Assembly: GCF_016213215.1 (NCBI RefSeq)
Contig: NZ_JACRAW010000043.1
Span: forward strand, 28,309-92,308
Direction of reading: 5' to 3'
Source of the DNA: Bradyrhizobium sp.
GTDB taxonomy: Bacteria; Pseudomonadota; Alphaproteobacteria; Rhizobiales; Xanthobacteraceae
Length of the DNA: 64,000 nucleotides
Below, piece after piece: positions 1 through 8,247 of this stretch (position 1 is its first letter; every line of letters begins with the position of its first letter). The position numbers and the translations under genes were made by a program. The notes under the pieces were generated by a model. It had not been told where the DNA came from. It made no database searches and was given only the letters and a program-made list of their open reading frames with translations.

Positions 1-122
1 CCTGTCGATGCGGTCCCCGGTTCGCACAGCAAGTCCCAGGTCAGTCTTGCAGCTTTGTTCCCGGTTCGAGCTTCAGCACGGCAGCTTCACCAGGCTCACG
101 TCGCATCCGGGGTGGAGGAGTT

Positions 123-896
123 TTACCGCGCCTGCATTCGCGCTCCCGCGTCCAGGCTGATTGTGGTCGCGTTGAAATACGAATTCTCGACGATCAAGCG
201 CACGAGGCTTGCAAATTCCGCCGGTTGGCCCATCCGGGTTGGATAGAGGATCATCCGGTCGATGATCGATTGCGAAACGTTGTCCGGCATACCCGCGACC
301 ATGGCGGTCTGGAAAAGCCCGGGCGCGATGGTGACCACGCGTATGCCGAGCGGCGCCAGATCGCGTGCGATCGGCAAGGTCAGCCCCATGACGCCGGCCT
401 TGCTGGCGCTATACGCCGCTTGCCCGATCTGTCCCTGCCATGCGGCTCCCGACGCGGTATTGACGATCACGCCTCGCTCGCCATCGTTGCCTTCGGGCAC
501 GCTTTTCGCCATCGCCTGGGCAGCGAAACGGATCACGTTGAAGGTTCCCGTCAGGTTGATTCCGATCACCTTGTTCCAGGTGGCCAATGGAAAAGGCTCG
601 CCCTTCGACAGCGTCTTGGCGGCGTCGGCAACGCCCGCACAATTGACCGCAACATGGAGCGCTCCAAAACTGTCGATCGTTCGCGCCACTCCCGTCGCCA
701 CGCTTTGCTCGTCGGCGACGTCGACCGAAACCAGGAGCGCCTGGTCGCCGAGCGTCGATTTCAATTGCTGCAGTCTTTCCGCGTCTCGATCAAACCCGGC
801 GACACGGGCGCCGGCTTCGGCCAGCGCCTTCGCTGTTGCCAGTCCCAATCCTGAAGCAGCGCCCGTCACCAGCGCGACCTTGCCCGAGAGCTTCAT
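123..896 (-). CDS. SDR-family dehydrogenase, probable 3-hydroxyacyl-CoA dehydrogenase type
   Basis: Predicted NAD(P)-dependent short-chain dehydrogenase of 257 residues, the classical SDR length. The N-terminal TGAASGLG is the glycine-rich nucleotide-binding motif, and a mid-protein YSASK gives the catalytic Tyr-x3-Lys, preceded by the Ser-containing NTASG stretch. The sequence most resembles type II 3-hydroxyacyl-CoA dehydrogenases (HSD17B10-like), which oxidise 3-hydroxyacyl-CoA in the cytoplasm. The ATG at 896 is preferred, with GGAG just upstream; an in-frame TTG at 911 would add five residues. It is the last gene of a minus-strand run after the CoA-transferase and thiolase, which fits the third step of a beta-oxidation-like route. 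Substrate is not readable from sequence. The 122 bases beyond its stop, up to the window edge, show no gene. Confidence 0.88.
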   Translation of the reverse strand: MKLSGKVALVTGAASGLGLATAKALAEAGARVAGFDRDAERLQQLKSTLGDQALLVSVDVADEQSVATGVARTIDSFGALHVAVNCAGVADAAKTLSKGEPFPLATWNKVIGINLTGTFNVIRFAAQAMAKSVPEGNDGERGVIVNTASGAAWQGQIGQAAYSASKAGVMGLTLPIARDLAPLGIRVVTIAPGLFQTAMVAGMPDNVSQSIIDRMILYPTRMGQPAEFASLVRLIVENSYFNATTISLDAGARMQAR

Positions 897-915
897 TTCC
901 AGAGTCTCCAAACGT

Positions 916-2154
916 TCAGCGACCGAGAATAGTCACGCAGGCGACGGCCTCTTCGATGCCATGGAGGCCGCCGCCGTTCTCCGCAATGGCGAGGCGCGCC
1001 CCTTCAACCTGGCGCGGGCCGGCCTCGCCGCGCAACTGGACGACAAGCTCGTGTACCTGCCCAAGTCCGGTCGCTCCGACTGGATGTCCCTTCGACTCGA
1101 GCCCTCCCGATGGATTGACCGGGAGGCGGCCACCGATCGACGTCTCGCCGCGCTCGCAGATTGCGCCTCCGTCTCCGAACGCGCAGAAGCCGAGGTTTTC
1201 AATCTGAATGATCTCGCCCATTGCAGTGGCATCGTGCACCTCGGCGACCGAGATGTCGCCTGGACCGACGCCGGCCTTTTCGTAGGCGCGGGCGGCGGCG
1301 AGCGCCGTGCAGTGCTTTTCCACCTCCGACGCATTGCGATCGCTTCCAGTCTGGACGACGCTGGCGAGCACGCGAATGGCGCGCGCCCTGTCCAGGCGAA
1401 GGCGCTTGAGGCCCTCTTCATTGGTCACCAGAGCCGCCGCGGCGCCGTCGGAGACCGGCGAGCACATTGGAACCGTTAGCGGATAGGCGATCGGCGCGGC
1501 AGCAAGAACTTCATCCACCGTGTAGGCCGCGCGATATTGCGACAGGGGATTTTCGACGGAATGTCTGTGGTTCTTGGCCGAGACCGCTGCGATCTGCCGC
1601 TGGGTCGTGCCGAAGCGCGCCATGTGGTAGCGCGAGAAAGCCGCATAGACGTCCATGAAGACGCTGTAAGGCTTGTCGGACATTGTACCCGGCGGCGGAT
1701 AGACACTCTTGCCGAGTTCGATCAGCCGGTCCCGTATCTCCTTGTCGCGGTGGACATCCCACGCGCTATCGAACACCGCGAACATGCGCTCGCGGTCACG
1801 CGAGTACATTTTCTCGGCGCCGATGGCAAGCGCCACGTCGCTTTCGCCGGCCTTTACGTAAGAGATCGCGAGATTCAGCGCTGCACTGCCGCTCGCGCAG
1901 GCATTCTCAATGTTGAAGACGGGAATCCCGCCTACTCCCATGGACCTCAGAGCGATCTCGCCGCGGATCATATGTTGGCCTTCCATATGCCCCTGCGAAG
2001 CGTTGGCGAAGAAGGTCGCGCCTATGTCCTTCGCCCCGAGGCCGGCGTCAGCCAGCGCGGCGTCGACGGCCTCGCGCGTCATCGTCTTGATGTCCGTGTC
2101 GAGCATGCGTCCGAACTGCGTCATGCCAACGCCGACGACGTAGACATTATCCAT
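916..2154 (-). CDS. Thiolase-family / lipid-transfer (SCP2-type) acyl-CoA thiolase
   Basis: A 412-residue thiolase of the SCP2/lipid-transfer subfamily. The nucleophilic cysteine sits in NIENACASGSAA, a later block EVHDATAMGE provides the His-containing loop, and the C-terminal NPSGGLESKGHPVGATG holds the conserved histidine of the active site. The family cleaves 3-ketoacyl-CoA with CoA, often for branched or steroid-like side chains. Many members lack demonstrated activity, so the exact reaction is uncertain. The start has a GAGAGGAAG Shine-Dalgarno. It lies 12 bases after the CoA-transferase stop and 19 bases before the SDR start, so all three are probably one transcript. A second, diverged SCP2-type thiolase is at 12396. 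Confidence 0.85.
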   Translation of the reverse strand: MDNVYVVGVGMTQFGRMLDTDIKTMTREAVDAALADAGLGAKDIGATFFANASQGHMEGQHMIRGEIALRSMGVGGIPVFNIENACASGSAALNLAISYVKAGESDVALAIGAEKMYSRDRERMFAVFDSAWDVHRDKEIRDRLIELGKSVYPPPGTMSDKPYSVFMDVYAAFSRYHMARFGTTQRQIAAVSAKNHRHSVENPLSQYRAAYTVDEVLAAAPIAYPLTVPMCSPVSDGAAAALVTNEEGLKRLRLDRARAIRVLASVVQTGSDRNASEVEKHCTALAAARAYEKAGVGPGDISVAEVHDATAMGEIIQIENLGFCAFGDGGAICERGETSIGGRLPVNPSGGLESKGHPVGATGLGQVHELVVQLRGEAGPRQVEGARLAIAENGGGLHGIEEAVACVTILGR

Positions 2155-2166
2155 CGCATCTTCCTC

Positions 2167-3279
2167 TCATTCTCTTGCTCGCCGGGCCCGATAGGGGGTG
2201 AGTATTTCCTCCGTGTGCCGGCCGACGGCGGGAACGCCGCGCCTCGCGCCGGGACGCTTGCCGTCGAAGACGAGCGGCTGCGCGACGTAGCGGAGCGTTC
2301 CGCCTTCACCCGCGATGTCCGCGAACATGCCGCGCGCCTTGAAGTGAGGGTCCGCCGTCACCTCTTCGATGCTGTTCACGGGACCCCACGGTATGCCCGC
2401 CGCGTCGAATTTGGTGCCCCAGGCTTCACGAGTGTCACGCGCCAGCGCGCCGGCGATCCGCTCCCGCAATTCCGATCGTCGCGCAGTGCGCGCGGCGCGA
2501 TCGAGGCCGGCGCAGTCCTGCATGCCGAGCAGGTCGCACAGAGGCCGCCAGAACCAGTCTTCATGCGCGATCGAGAGGGAAAGCGGCTTGCCGTCGCCCG
2601 CATGAAACAGGCCGTACGCAGGCTCGGCGTCGATGTCGGCGAGCGCGGCGCCATTCACAAGCGGGCCGGCCATGACGGACATCCAGGACACCAGGCCGTC
2701 CGTCATCGACACGTCGATGTACCGCCCCTTGTTCGTACGGCTTCTTTCGTGCAGGGCTGCCAGAACCCCGATAGCCGCGAACATGCCGGACGACAGGTCG
2801 CCGATTGCGATATCGGTTGGCTGATCGAGCCGCCCGGTCTCGGCGCTGCGGTGCAAGAGCCCCGCCGTTGCCTGATACGACAGGTCGTGCGCCGGACGGT
2901 CCCGATACGGGCCGCTCTGGCCGAATCCGGAAATGGAGGCGTAGATCAGACGCGGATTGCGCGCGGAAAGGGTACCGTATCCGAATCCCAGCCGCTCCAG
3001 CGTGCCCGGCCTGAACCCCTCGATCAGTACGTCGGCGTCCTCGACGAGATCGAGCAGATCCCGCCTGCCGGCGTCCGTCTTGAGATCGAGCGCGACCGAC
3101 CGCTTGTTGCGGTTGAGCGCGGCGTGGAAGGCAGAGAACTGGCGCGCCGGATCTCCGACGCCGGGGCGCTCGATAAGGATCACGTCGGCGCCGAGATCGG
3201 CGAGCAGCAACGTGGCGTACGGCCCTGGATATTGCTCCGCGAGACTGAGGATGCGTATGCCGTCGAGCAATAGTGCCAT
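2167..3279 (-). CDS. CaiB/BaiF family CoA-transferase
   Basis: A 370-residue family III CoA-transferase or alpha-methylacyl-CoA racemase relative. Recognisable features are the N-terminal LDGIRILSLAEQYPGPY block, DLKTDAGR, the ISGFGQSGPY signature and the following RPAHDLSYQA segment, where the family keeps its catalytic aspartate. Members move CoA between carboxylic acids or racemise 2-methylacyl-CoAs, in the cytoplasm. In this setting it may activate the imported acid by CoA exchange or epimerise a methyl-branched intermediate. It is the first gene of the leftward CaiB-thiolase-SDR set. Its start faces the enoyl-CoA hydratase-like gene at 3388 across a 108-base divergent promoter region. 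Donor and acceptor cannot be told from sequence. Confidence 0.85.
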   Translation of the reverse strand: MALLLDGIRILSLAEQYPGPYATLLLADLGADVILIERPGVGDPARQFSAFHAALNRNKRSVALDLKTDAGRRDLLDLVEDADVLIEGFRPGTLERLGFGYGTLSARNPRLIYASISGFGQSGPYRDRPAHDLSYQATAGLLHRSAETGRLDQPTDIAIGDLSSGMFAAIGVLAALHERSRTNKGRYIDVSMTDGLVSWMSVMAGPLVNGAALADIDAEPAYGLFHAGDGKPLSLSIAHEDWFWRPLCDLLGMQDCAGLDRAARTARRSELRERIAGALARDTREAWGTKFDAAGIPWGPVNSIEEVTADPHFKARGMFADIAGEGGTLRYVAQPLVFDGKRPGARRGVPAVGRHTEEILTPYRARRARE

Positions 3280-3352
3280 GCGTTTCCCATCATCGCTGGC
3301 CGCTTGTCTCGTCGTCGCGGCGGCCTATCATTGCCTCAATGAAACGGCAAAC

Positions 3353-3366
3353 CTACCCGCGAGTCA
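3353..3366. promoter_or_regulatory. Operator-like half-palindrome CTACCCGCGAGTCA
   Basis: This site lies between divergent CaiB and crotonase genes. It shares CTACCC-N4-GT with palindromes at 12272 and 14371, but its right arm is degraded (GTCA instead of GTAG). A TTGCCT at 3331 sits 17 bases upstream of TACCCG, so the site may cover a -10 element. Binding by the TetR protein encoded at 13603 is inferred only. Confidence 0.35.
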
Positions 3367-3387
3367 AATCGAGCACAGGAGGGGCAG

Positions 3388-4176
3388 ATGGGGGAGACGA
3401 GCGTCATTGTGGAGGTACGCGGTGGTGCCGTTTGGGCGACACTCAACCGACCGGCAGCGTTGAATTCGATAACGCCCGAGATCGTCGACGGTCTGCATGC
3501 GGCGCTTGACCGTGCCGAGAACGATGCGAGCATCGTCGCGGTCGTAATTGCGGGGAATGGTCGCGCCTTCTGCGCGGGAGCCGATCTCAAATACGTTCGC
3601 GAGCAGTGCGGCGGCGACGAAGCGGCGATGTCGAGATTCCTGGACTCGGTTCTCGGATTGCTGCGACGCATCGAATCATTTCCGCGTCCGGTAATCGCCG
3701 CGGTACAGGGCCTTGCGCTGGCTGGCGGCCTCGAGATCGTCCTGTGCTGTGATCTCGTCATTGCGTCGCGATCGGCGAAGCTGGGCGATGCGCATGCCAA
3801 TTTCGGCCTCCTGCCAGGCGGCGGCGGCTCTGTACGCCTGCCGCGCAAGATCGGCCCGACGCGTGCGAAATACCTGCTCTACACGGGCGAGTTCCTGCCT
3901 GCCGAGGAACTTGCTGCATGGGGGCTCATCAATCAGGTCGTCGCGGATTCGGAGCTGAGCGATGCGGTCGAACGGCTCGTCGGCAGGTTGGCAGAAAAGA
4001 GTTCGCTGGTATTGCGGCGAATGAAGGCGCTCGTCGACGACGGGCTGGAGCAACCGCTCGAGGTGGCGCTCCGGCAGGAGCTGGTGGCCAGTGCCGTGCA
4101 CGGATACAGCCATGACATGCGCGAGGGGCTCGCTGCCTTCGACGAGAAGCGCAAACCGCGCTTTCTCGGGCGGTAA
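3388..4176 (+). CDS. Enoyl-CoA hydratase/isomerase (crotonase) family protein
   Basis: A 262-residue crotonase-fold protein with a GGAGG ribosome-binding site. The CoA/oxyanion-hole segment GRAFCAGADLK and the ALAGGLEIVLCCDLVIASR core are clear. The first catalytic glutamate position is kept in GGLE. The region where hydratases carry the second glutamate reads GDAHANFGLLPGGGG, so that residue seems to be replaced. A plain hydratase reaction is therefore less certain, and an isomerase, decarboxylase or hydrolase activity is possible. It acts on a cytoplasmic acyl-CoA. It is transcribed away from the CoA-transferase and converges on livF, whose stop is 2 bases from its own. That leaves almost no room for a terminator. 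Confidence 0.83.
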   Translation: MGETSVIVEVRGGAVWATLNRPAALNSITPEIVDGLHAALDRAENDASIVAVVIAGNGRAFCAGADLKYVREQCGGDEAAMSRFLDSVLGLLRRIESFPRPVIAAVQGLALAGGLEIVLCCDLVIASRSAKLGDAHANFGLLPGGGGSVRLPRKIGPTRAKYLLYTGEFLPAEELAAWGLINQVVADSELSDAVERLVGRLAEKSSLVLRRMKALVDDGLEQPLEVALRQELVASAVHGYSHDMREGLAAFDEKRKPRFLGR

Positions 4177-4178
4177 CG

Positions 4179-4970
4179 TCAGCCGAGCCAGCGTTTGCGC
4201 CGGCGGTAGTGCTTGACGTCACGATAACTCTTGCGTTCGCCCTCGAGATTCAGGCCGAGGTAGAACTCGCGCACGTCCTCGTTGGCCGCCAGCTCGCTCG
4301 CGTTGCCTTCAAGAACGATGCGGCCGCTCTCCATCACGTAGCCGTAGTCGGCAATTTCGAGCGCAACGCGGGTGTTCTGCTCGACGATCAGCAGAGCAAT
4401 GCCCTCGGCGCGCACGGCATTAAGCACCGCAAAGACTTCCTCGATCATTAAAGGCGCGAGGCCGAGGGAGGGCTCGTCGATCATGATCAGCTTCGGCGCT
4501 GCCATCATCGCACGGCCGATCACCACCATCTGCTGCTCTCCGCCGGAAAGATAGCCCGTGGTCCGATCGCGTAATTGGGCCAGTCGTTCGATCCGGGAAT
4601 AGACCTCGTCGAGGCGGCGGCGCAGGGCTAGGCCGGAACGCTCCATATGACCGCCGACAACGAGGTTCTGCTCGACCGTGAGGTGACGCAGCACGCGCCG
4701 CCCTTCCATGACGTGGACAATCCCGCGGCGAACGATGGCTGTTGGATCCAGTCCGTCGATGCGGTCGCCGTGATATTTGATCGCGCCCTGGGTGACGCGG
4801 CCGTCCTCGGTCGACAGCATGTTGGAAACCGCCTTCAGTGTCGTCGACTTCCCGGCGCCGTTGGCACCGAGGAGTGCGACGCATCCGCCGGCCGGCACGC
4901 GCAAGGTCACGCCTTTCACAGCCAGAATGACGTCGCTGTAGAGGACTTCCACATTCATCAGTTCGAGCAC
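4179..4970 (-). CDS. livF: Branched-chain-amino-acid-type ABC transporter ATPase (LivF)
   Basis: A 263-residue ATPase of the LivF group. Walker A is GANGAGKST, the ABC signature LSGGEQQM, and Walker B LIMIDEPSLGLAP. It couples ATP hydrolysis to uptake through LivH/LivM at the inner membrane together with LivG at 10172. I start it at GTG 4970, which has GGGAG seven bases upstream; an in-frame TTG at 4991 would add seven residues. The last gene of the leftward transporter operon, it follows the binding-protein gene by about 60 bases. Presence of an acyl-CoA ligase and dehydrogenase in the same operon suggests that the cargo is an organic acid rather than leucine. Confidence 0.9.
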   Translation of the reverse strand: MLELMNVEVLYSDVILAVKGVTLRVPAGGCVALLGANGAGKSTTLKAVSNMLSTEDGRVTQGAIKYHGDRIDGLDPTAIVRRGIVHVMEGRRVLRHLTVEQNLVVGGHMERSGLALRRRLDEVYSRIERLAQLRDRTTGYLSGGEQQMVVIGRAMMAAPKLIMIDEPSLGLAPLMIEEVFAVLNAVRAEGIALLIVEQNTRVALEIADYGYVMESGRIVLEGNASELAANEDVREFYLGLNLEGERKSYRDVKHYRRRKRWLG

Positions 4971-5031
4971 GGCCGATCTCCCAGGTAGCAAAGTCCCCGC
5001 CCGGCGCTAGAGCGCACGGGCGGTTCGGCGA

Positions 5032-6258
5032 TCACCACTTGCCGATCGTGGGCACCGGCGCCTTGTCGGCGACGATAGTGTACTTTCCGTCCTTCACTGT
5101 CGCGATATTGACCGTGAGCCCGCTCAGCGGGAAGGGTGCCTCGTTGGTGTAGGTCAGGTTCGGAAGGATCCCGAACGTCTGCTCACTCGTGATCGGCGTC
5201 GAGAGCATGGTGTTGCGCACCGCCTCGCCGGTGACCTTGTCGGCGCCGTTCTTCTTTGCGGTGGCCTCGATTGCGCGAAGCGCGACCATGGTCTGATTAA
5301 GCCCCATGACGGTCGCGACGGTCCAGTTGATCTGCGCCTTGTATTTCGATACGAGCATCTGCTCGAAATCATGCGGGGCAGTCTTCCCCTCGGTCGGCAC
5401 CGCCATCCCGTAGACCTCGAAGTCGCCTTCCAGTTCCTTCAGTCCGCCGATCGCCTTGCCCGACGCGATCAGGCCGTTGTGGGAGCTCATCATGATCGGC
5501 ACGTCGGTCCGTCCCAGCGCCTGCAGCGCGCGCTTGGTCGCGACGACGGCGGCCGTGTTGGTCTGGATATGGATGAGCTGCGCGCCTTTGCGCAGCACAC
5601 GCTGGACCTGCGTCGTCAGATCCGTCGGCTGCACCTCGGTGTAGATGATCTCGACGATCTCGGCCTTGTCGGGATGGTCCTTGGCGTATTTGTCCGCGCC
5701 CTTGTGGATGTCCACATAGGCCGGAGAGGCTTCCGACGAAATGATCGCGACCTTGAGCGGAGCAGTGACCTTGCGAGCATTGCGGAACCACTCGTAGAAG
5801 GCGCCGGCCTCGTGCCCGTAGGTGGGACGCGGATTGAAAATCCAGGGATCCGGCTTCCAGGCGAAGCCGTAGCCGGCGGTTGCCATGATCATGGGCACCT
5901 TGTCCGTCGGCAGGCGGCCCTGCAGTGCCGCGACGTCCGGTCCGCCCGTGCCGAGCGTAACGATCGGGTTGAGTTCGGCCTTGATGCCCGGCCACAGGCT
6001 CGCGATCTGCGCAGCGTCGTAGCGGCCGTCGTAATCCTTGATGACCACGCGCACGCCCAGCCCTTTGCCGACCTGGTCGTTCCACCAGTCGACCACCGCG
6101 TGCCGTGCGCCCACCATGTCCTTCATGATGTCGGCGTAGGGGCCGGTGAAATCCGCGATCGAGGCAATGTTGTAGGTCGATTCCGCCCACGCATTACCGC
6201 CTGCGAAAAGTCCGAGGCCCACGCCCGCGAGCGCTCCTGCCAAAGTCCGCTTTCTCAT
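5032..6258 (-). CDS. Periplasmic substrate-binding protein of Liv-type ABC transporter
   Basis: A 408-residue type I periplasmic binding protein. The N-terminus (MRKRTLAGALAGVGLGLF...GGNAWA) is a typical signal peptide with likely cleavage after AWA. The mature part opens with the YNIASIADFTGPYADI block of the LivK/Peripla_BP_6 family and contains GTGGPDVAALQGR, where such proteins bind ligand. It captures the substrate in the periplasm for LivHM. It sits between livM and livF in the operon. Binding-protein sequence alone does not give the ligand, and members of this branch bind aromatic acids, amides and fatty or dicarboxylic acids. Confidence 0.88.
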   Translation of the reverse strand: MRKRTLAGALAGVGLGLFAGGNAWAESTYNIASIADFTGPYADIMKDMVGARHAVVDWWNDQVGKGLGVRVVIKDYDGRYDAAQIASLWPGIKAELNPIVTLGTGGPDVAALQGRLPTDKVPMIMATAGYGFAWKPDPWIFNPRPTYGHEAGAFYEWFRNARKVTAPLKVAIISSEASPAYVDIHKGADKYAKDHPDKAEIVEIIYTEVQPTDLTTQVQRVLRKGAQLIHIQTNTAAVVATKRALQALGRTDVPIMMSSHNGLIASGKAIGGLKELEGDFEVYGMAVPTEGKTAPHDFEQMLVSKYKAQINWTVATVMGLNQTMVALRAIEATAKKNGADKVTGEAVRNTMLSTPITSEQTFGILPNLTYTNEAPFPLSGLTVNIATVKDGKYTIVADKAPVPTIGKW

Positions 6259-6309
6259 TTTGATCTCCTCTCCTTCGCACGCGGGTGCGCCGCGTTCGCC
6301 ATGTCCGTC

Positions 6310-7356
6310 TCAATAGGGGAACGGCCACATTCGATACGATTGCTTCATGATGTTCCACCGGTGCATCAGCCCGCGCGGTTCAAAGATCAGGAACGCGGCG
6401 ATAACACCGCCGAGAAAGACGTTCATCACCGAGTAAACGATGTCGCCCCCGAGTGACGGAATGTAGGACACGAGCGATGGTCCGAGCGTGACGAAGGTCT
6501 CCTGCATCGCCTTGATGATGAAGACGCCGATCAGTGCGCCGGTGATCGATCCCATGCCGCCGACGATGACCATGGCGATGAACCAGATCGAGTGGAACAG
6601 GGTGAACTGGTCGACCGCCACGAAGCGGACGAAATAGGCCCACATCGCCCCGCCGATCCCCGCGTAGAAGGCGCCGATGAGAAAAGCCGTCGCCTTGGTG
6701 CGCACCACGTTGATGCCCATCATGCCTGCGGCCACATCGTCGTCGCGCACCGCGATGAAAGCGCGCCCATGGCGCCCGCGCACGATGCCGAAGGCGCCGC
6801 AGACCATCACGGTGGTAAGAGTCAGACACAGGTAGTAGAGGGATCGGTCGCTCGATAGCTCGAAGCCGAACAGGCTCGCAGGAGCGAGCGTCACGCCGTT
6901 CGACCCGCCGAACCATGGCAGGTTGAGGATCGAAAAATGGAACAGGGACTGTGCCGCGATGGTGGTCAGGGCGAGATAGAAGCCCTTGATGCGCACCGCC
7001 GAGAGCCCGAAGGCAAAGCCGAACGCGGCTGCGGCCAAGCCGCCAAGCGGAATCGTCAGCCAGAATGGCAGGGCCCATCCTGCGGCGAGCGCGCCGGCGA
7101 CGTAGGCGCCGACCCCCATGAAGGCGGCCTGGCCGAGGTTGATCTGCCCGGCGTAGCCGGTGTTGATCTGAAGGCCAACGGCGACGACAGCCGATATCAG
7201 CATGACCGTTAGAATCGCCAACAGGCGAGGGCCGATGAGCCAAGGCAGGGCGATCAGCAGCAGCGCGAACAGGGCCAGCGCCAGCCATTGCTTGCGCGTG
7301 CGGATCAGAGCTGCATCGGCTTCGAAACTGGTAGCGAAGACACCGGCTGGATCCAT
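6310..7356 (-). CDS. livM: Liv-type ABC transporter permease (LivM)
   Basis: A 348-residue inner-membrane permease with about ten hydrophobic helices, for example WLALALFALLLIALPWLIG and AILTVMLISAVVAVGL. The NTGYAGQINLGQAAFMGVGAY motif region is diagnostic of LivM/LivH permeases, and AVRDDDVAAGMMGINVVRTK is the cytoplasmic EAA-like loop that contacts the ATPases. It forms the translocation pore with LivH. Its ATG lies three bases after the livH stop, so the two are almost certainly co-translated. The C-terminus is slightly longer than in E. coli LivM and ends in a basic, aromatic tail. Confidence 0.9.
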   Translation of the reverse strand: MDPAGVFATSFEADAALIRTRKQWLALALFALLLIALPWLIGPRLLAILTVMLISAVVAVGLQINTGYAGQINLGQAAFMGVGAYVAGALAAGWALPFWLTIPLGGLAAAAFGFAFGLSAVRIKGFYLALTTIAAQSLFHFSILNLPWFGGSNGVTLAPASLFGFELSSDRSLYYLCLTLTTVMVCGAFGIVRGRHGRAFIAVRDDDVAAGMMGINVVRTKATAFLIGAFYAGIGGAMWAYFVRFVAVDQFTLFHSIWFIAMVIVGGMGSITGALIGVFIIKAMQETFVTLGPSLVSYIPSLGGDIVYSVMNVFLGGVIAAFLIFEPRGLMHRWNIMKQSYRMWPFPY

Positions 7357-7359
7357 CGG

Positions 7360-8247
7360 TCACACCCTCTGGATGATCTTCCAGCCGAACATACCAGTCG
7401 GCCGGATGAACAGGATTGCGAGCATTATCAGGAAGGGGAAGACGGAGCCGACGGCGCCGCCGACGACCGGATCGACATAGGCGGTCACGAGTCCCTGTAT
7501 CGTGCCGACGATCAGTCCGGCCAGCAGAACGCCGGCGATCGACTCGAAGCCGGCGAGCAACGCCACCGGCAGGGCAGACAGGCCAATGTCAGAGGCGAGA
7601 AAGCTGAGCGACTTGCCGGAAAGATAGATGACGGCACCGATTGTCGAGAGCGCCGAGCCCAGCGCCCAGGCGAAGGCGATCGAGCGTTTGACCGAAATGC
7701 CCATGGAGAGCGCCACCTCGTGGTCCTCGGCGACCGCCGTCATGCGAAGGCCCGTGCGCGTGCGGTTGAAGAACCAGGAGAGACCGAATCCAACGACGAT
7801 CGTGATCAGCCCGCCAAACAACAGTGAGCGCGGGATGAGTATGTCGCCGAAGATGATCGGCTTGAGCGGAAAGACGATGGGGAAGGGGCGTACGGCTGGC
7901 CCGAACAGCACGAGAATGAGGCCGCGGATCAGTATCAGCAGGCCGATCGTCACCATGACCATGGCGAATACGGACTCGCCGGCGAGGCGCGAGAAGAAGA
8001 TGCGTTCGATGGCCAACCCGAACAGGATCGCGGCAGCGAAGGCGAGCGGCAGGCCGATCGACAGAGGCAGCCCTACCTGTGCGATCATCCACCACACCAT
8101 GAACCCGCCGAAGACGACCAGTTCGCCTTGCGCCATGTTGAACACCTTCGACGCGCGATAAATGACCACAAACCCCATTGCGACCAGGGCGTACAACAGG
8201 CCGACGAGGGCGCCATTGATTAGATAATTGAGGAAATCGAAGATCAT
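7360..8247 (-). CDS. livH: Liv-type ABC transporter permease (LivH)
   Basis: A 295-residue permease with hydrophobic segments throughout, starting with FLNYLINGALVGLLYALVAM. The FNMAQGELVVFGGF stretch and AVAEDHEVALSMGISVKR loop are typical of LivH. It pairs with LivM as the second half of the membrane channel. Its ATG overlaps the stop of the upstream acyl-CoA ligase gene (ATGA, 8244-8247), so transport and activation genes are translationally coupled. The family is named for branched-chain amino acids, but the linkage to a CoA ligase points to a carboxylic-acid substrate here. Confidence 0.9.
   Translation of the reverse strand: MIFDFLNYLINGALVGLLYALVAMGFVVIYRASKVFNMAQGELVVFGGFMVWWMIAQVGLPLSIGLPLAFAAAILFGLAIERIFFSRLAGESVFAMVMVTIGLLILIRGLILVLFGPAVRPFPIVFPLKPIIFGDILIPRSLLFGGLITIVVGFGLSWFFNRTRTGLRMTAVAEDHEVALSMGISVKRSIAFAWALGSALSTIGAVIYLSGKSLSFLASDIGLSALPVALLAGFESIAGVLLAGLIVGTIQGLVTAYVDPVVGGAVGSVFPFLIMLAILFIRPTGMFGWKIIQRV

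Noticed and set aside
1537..3273. Plus-strand frame of 578 codons opposite the thiolase and CoA-transferase
   Set aside because: It crosses the boundary between two solid genes and has no recognisable motif.
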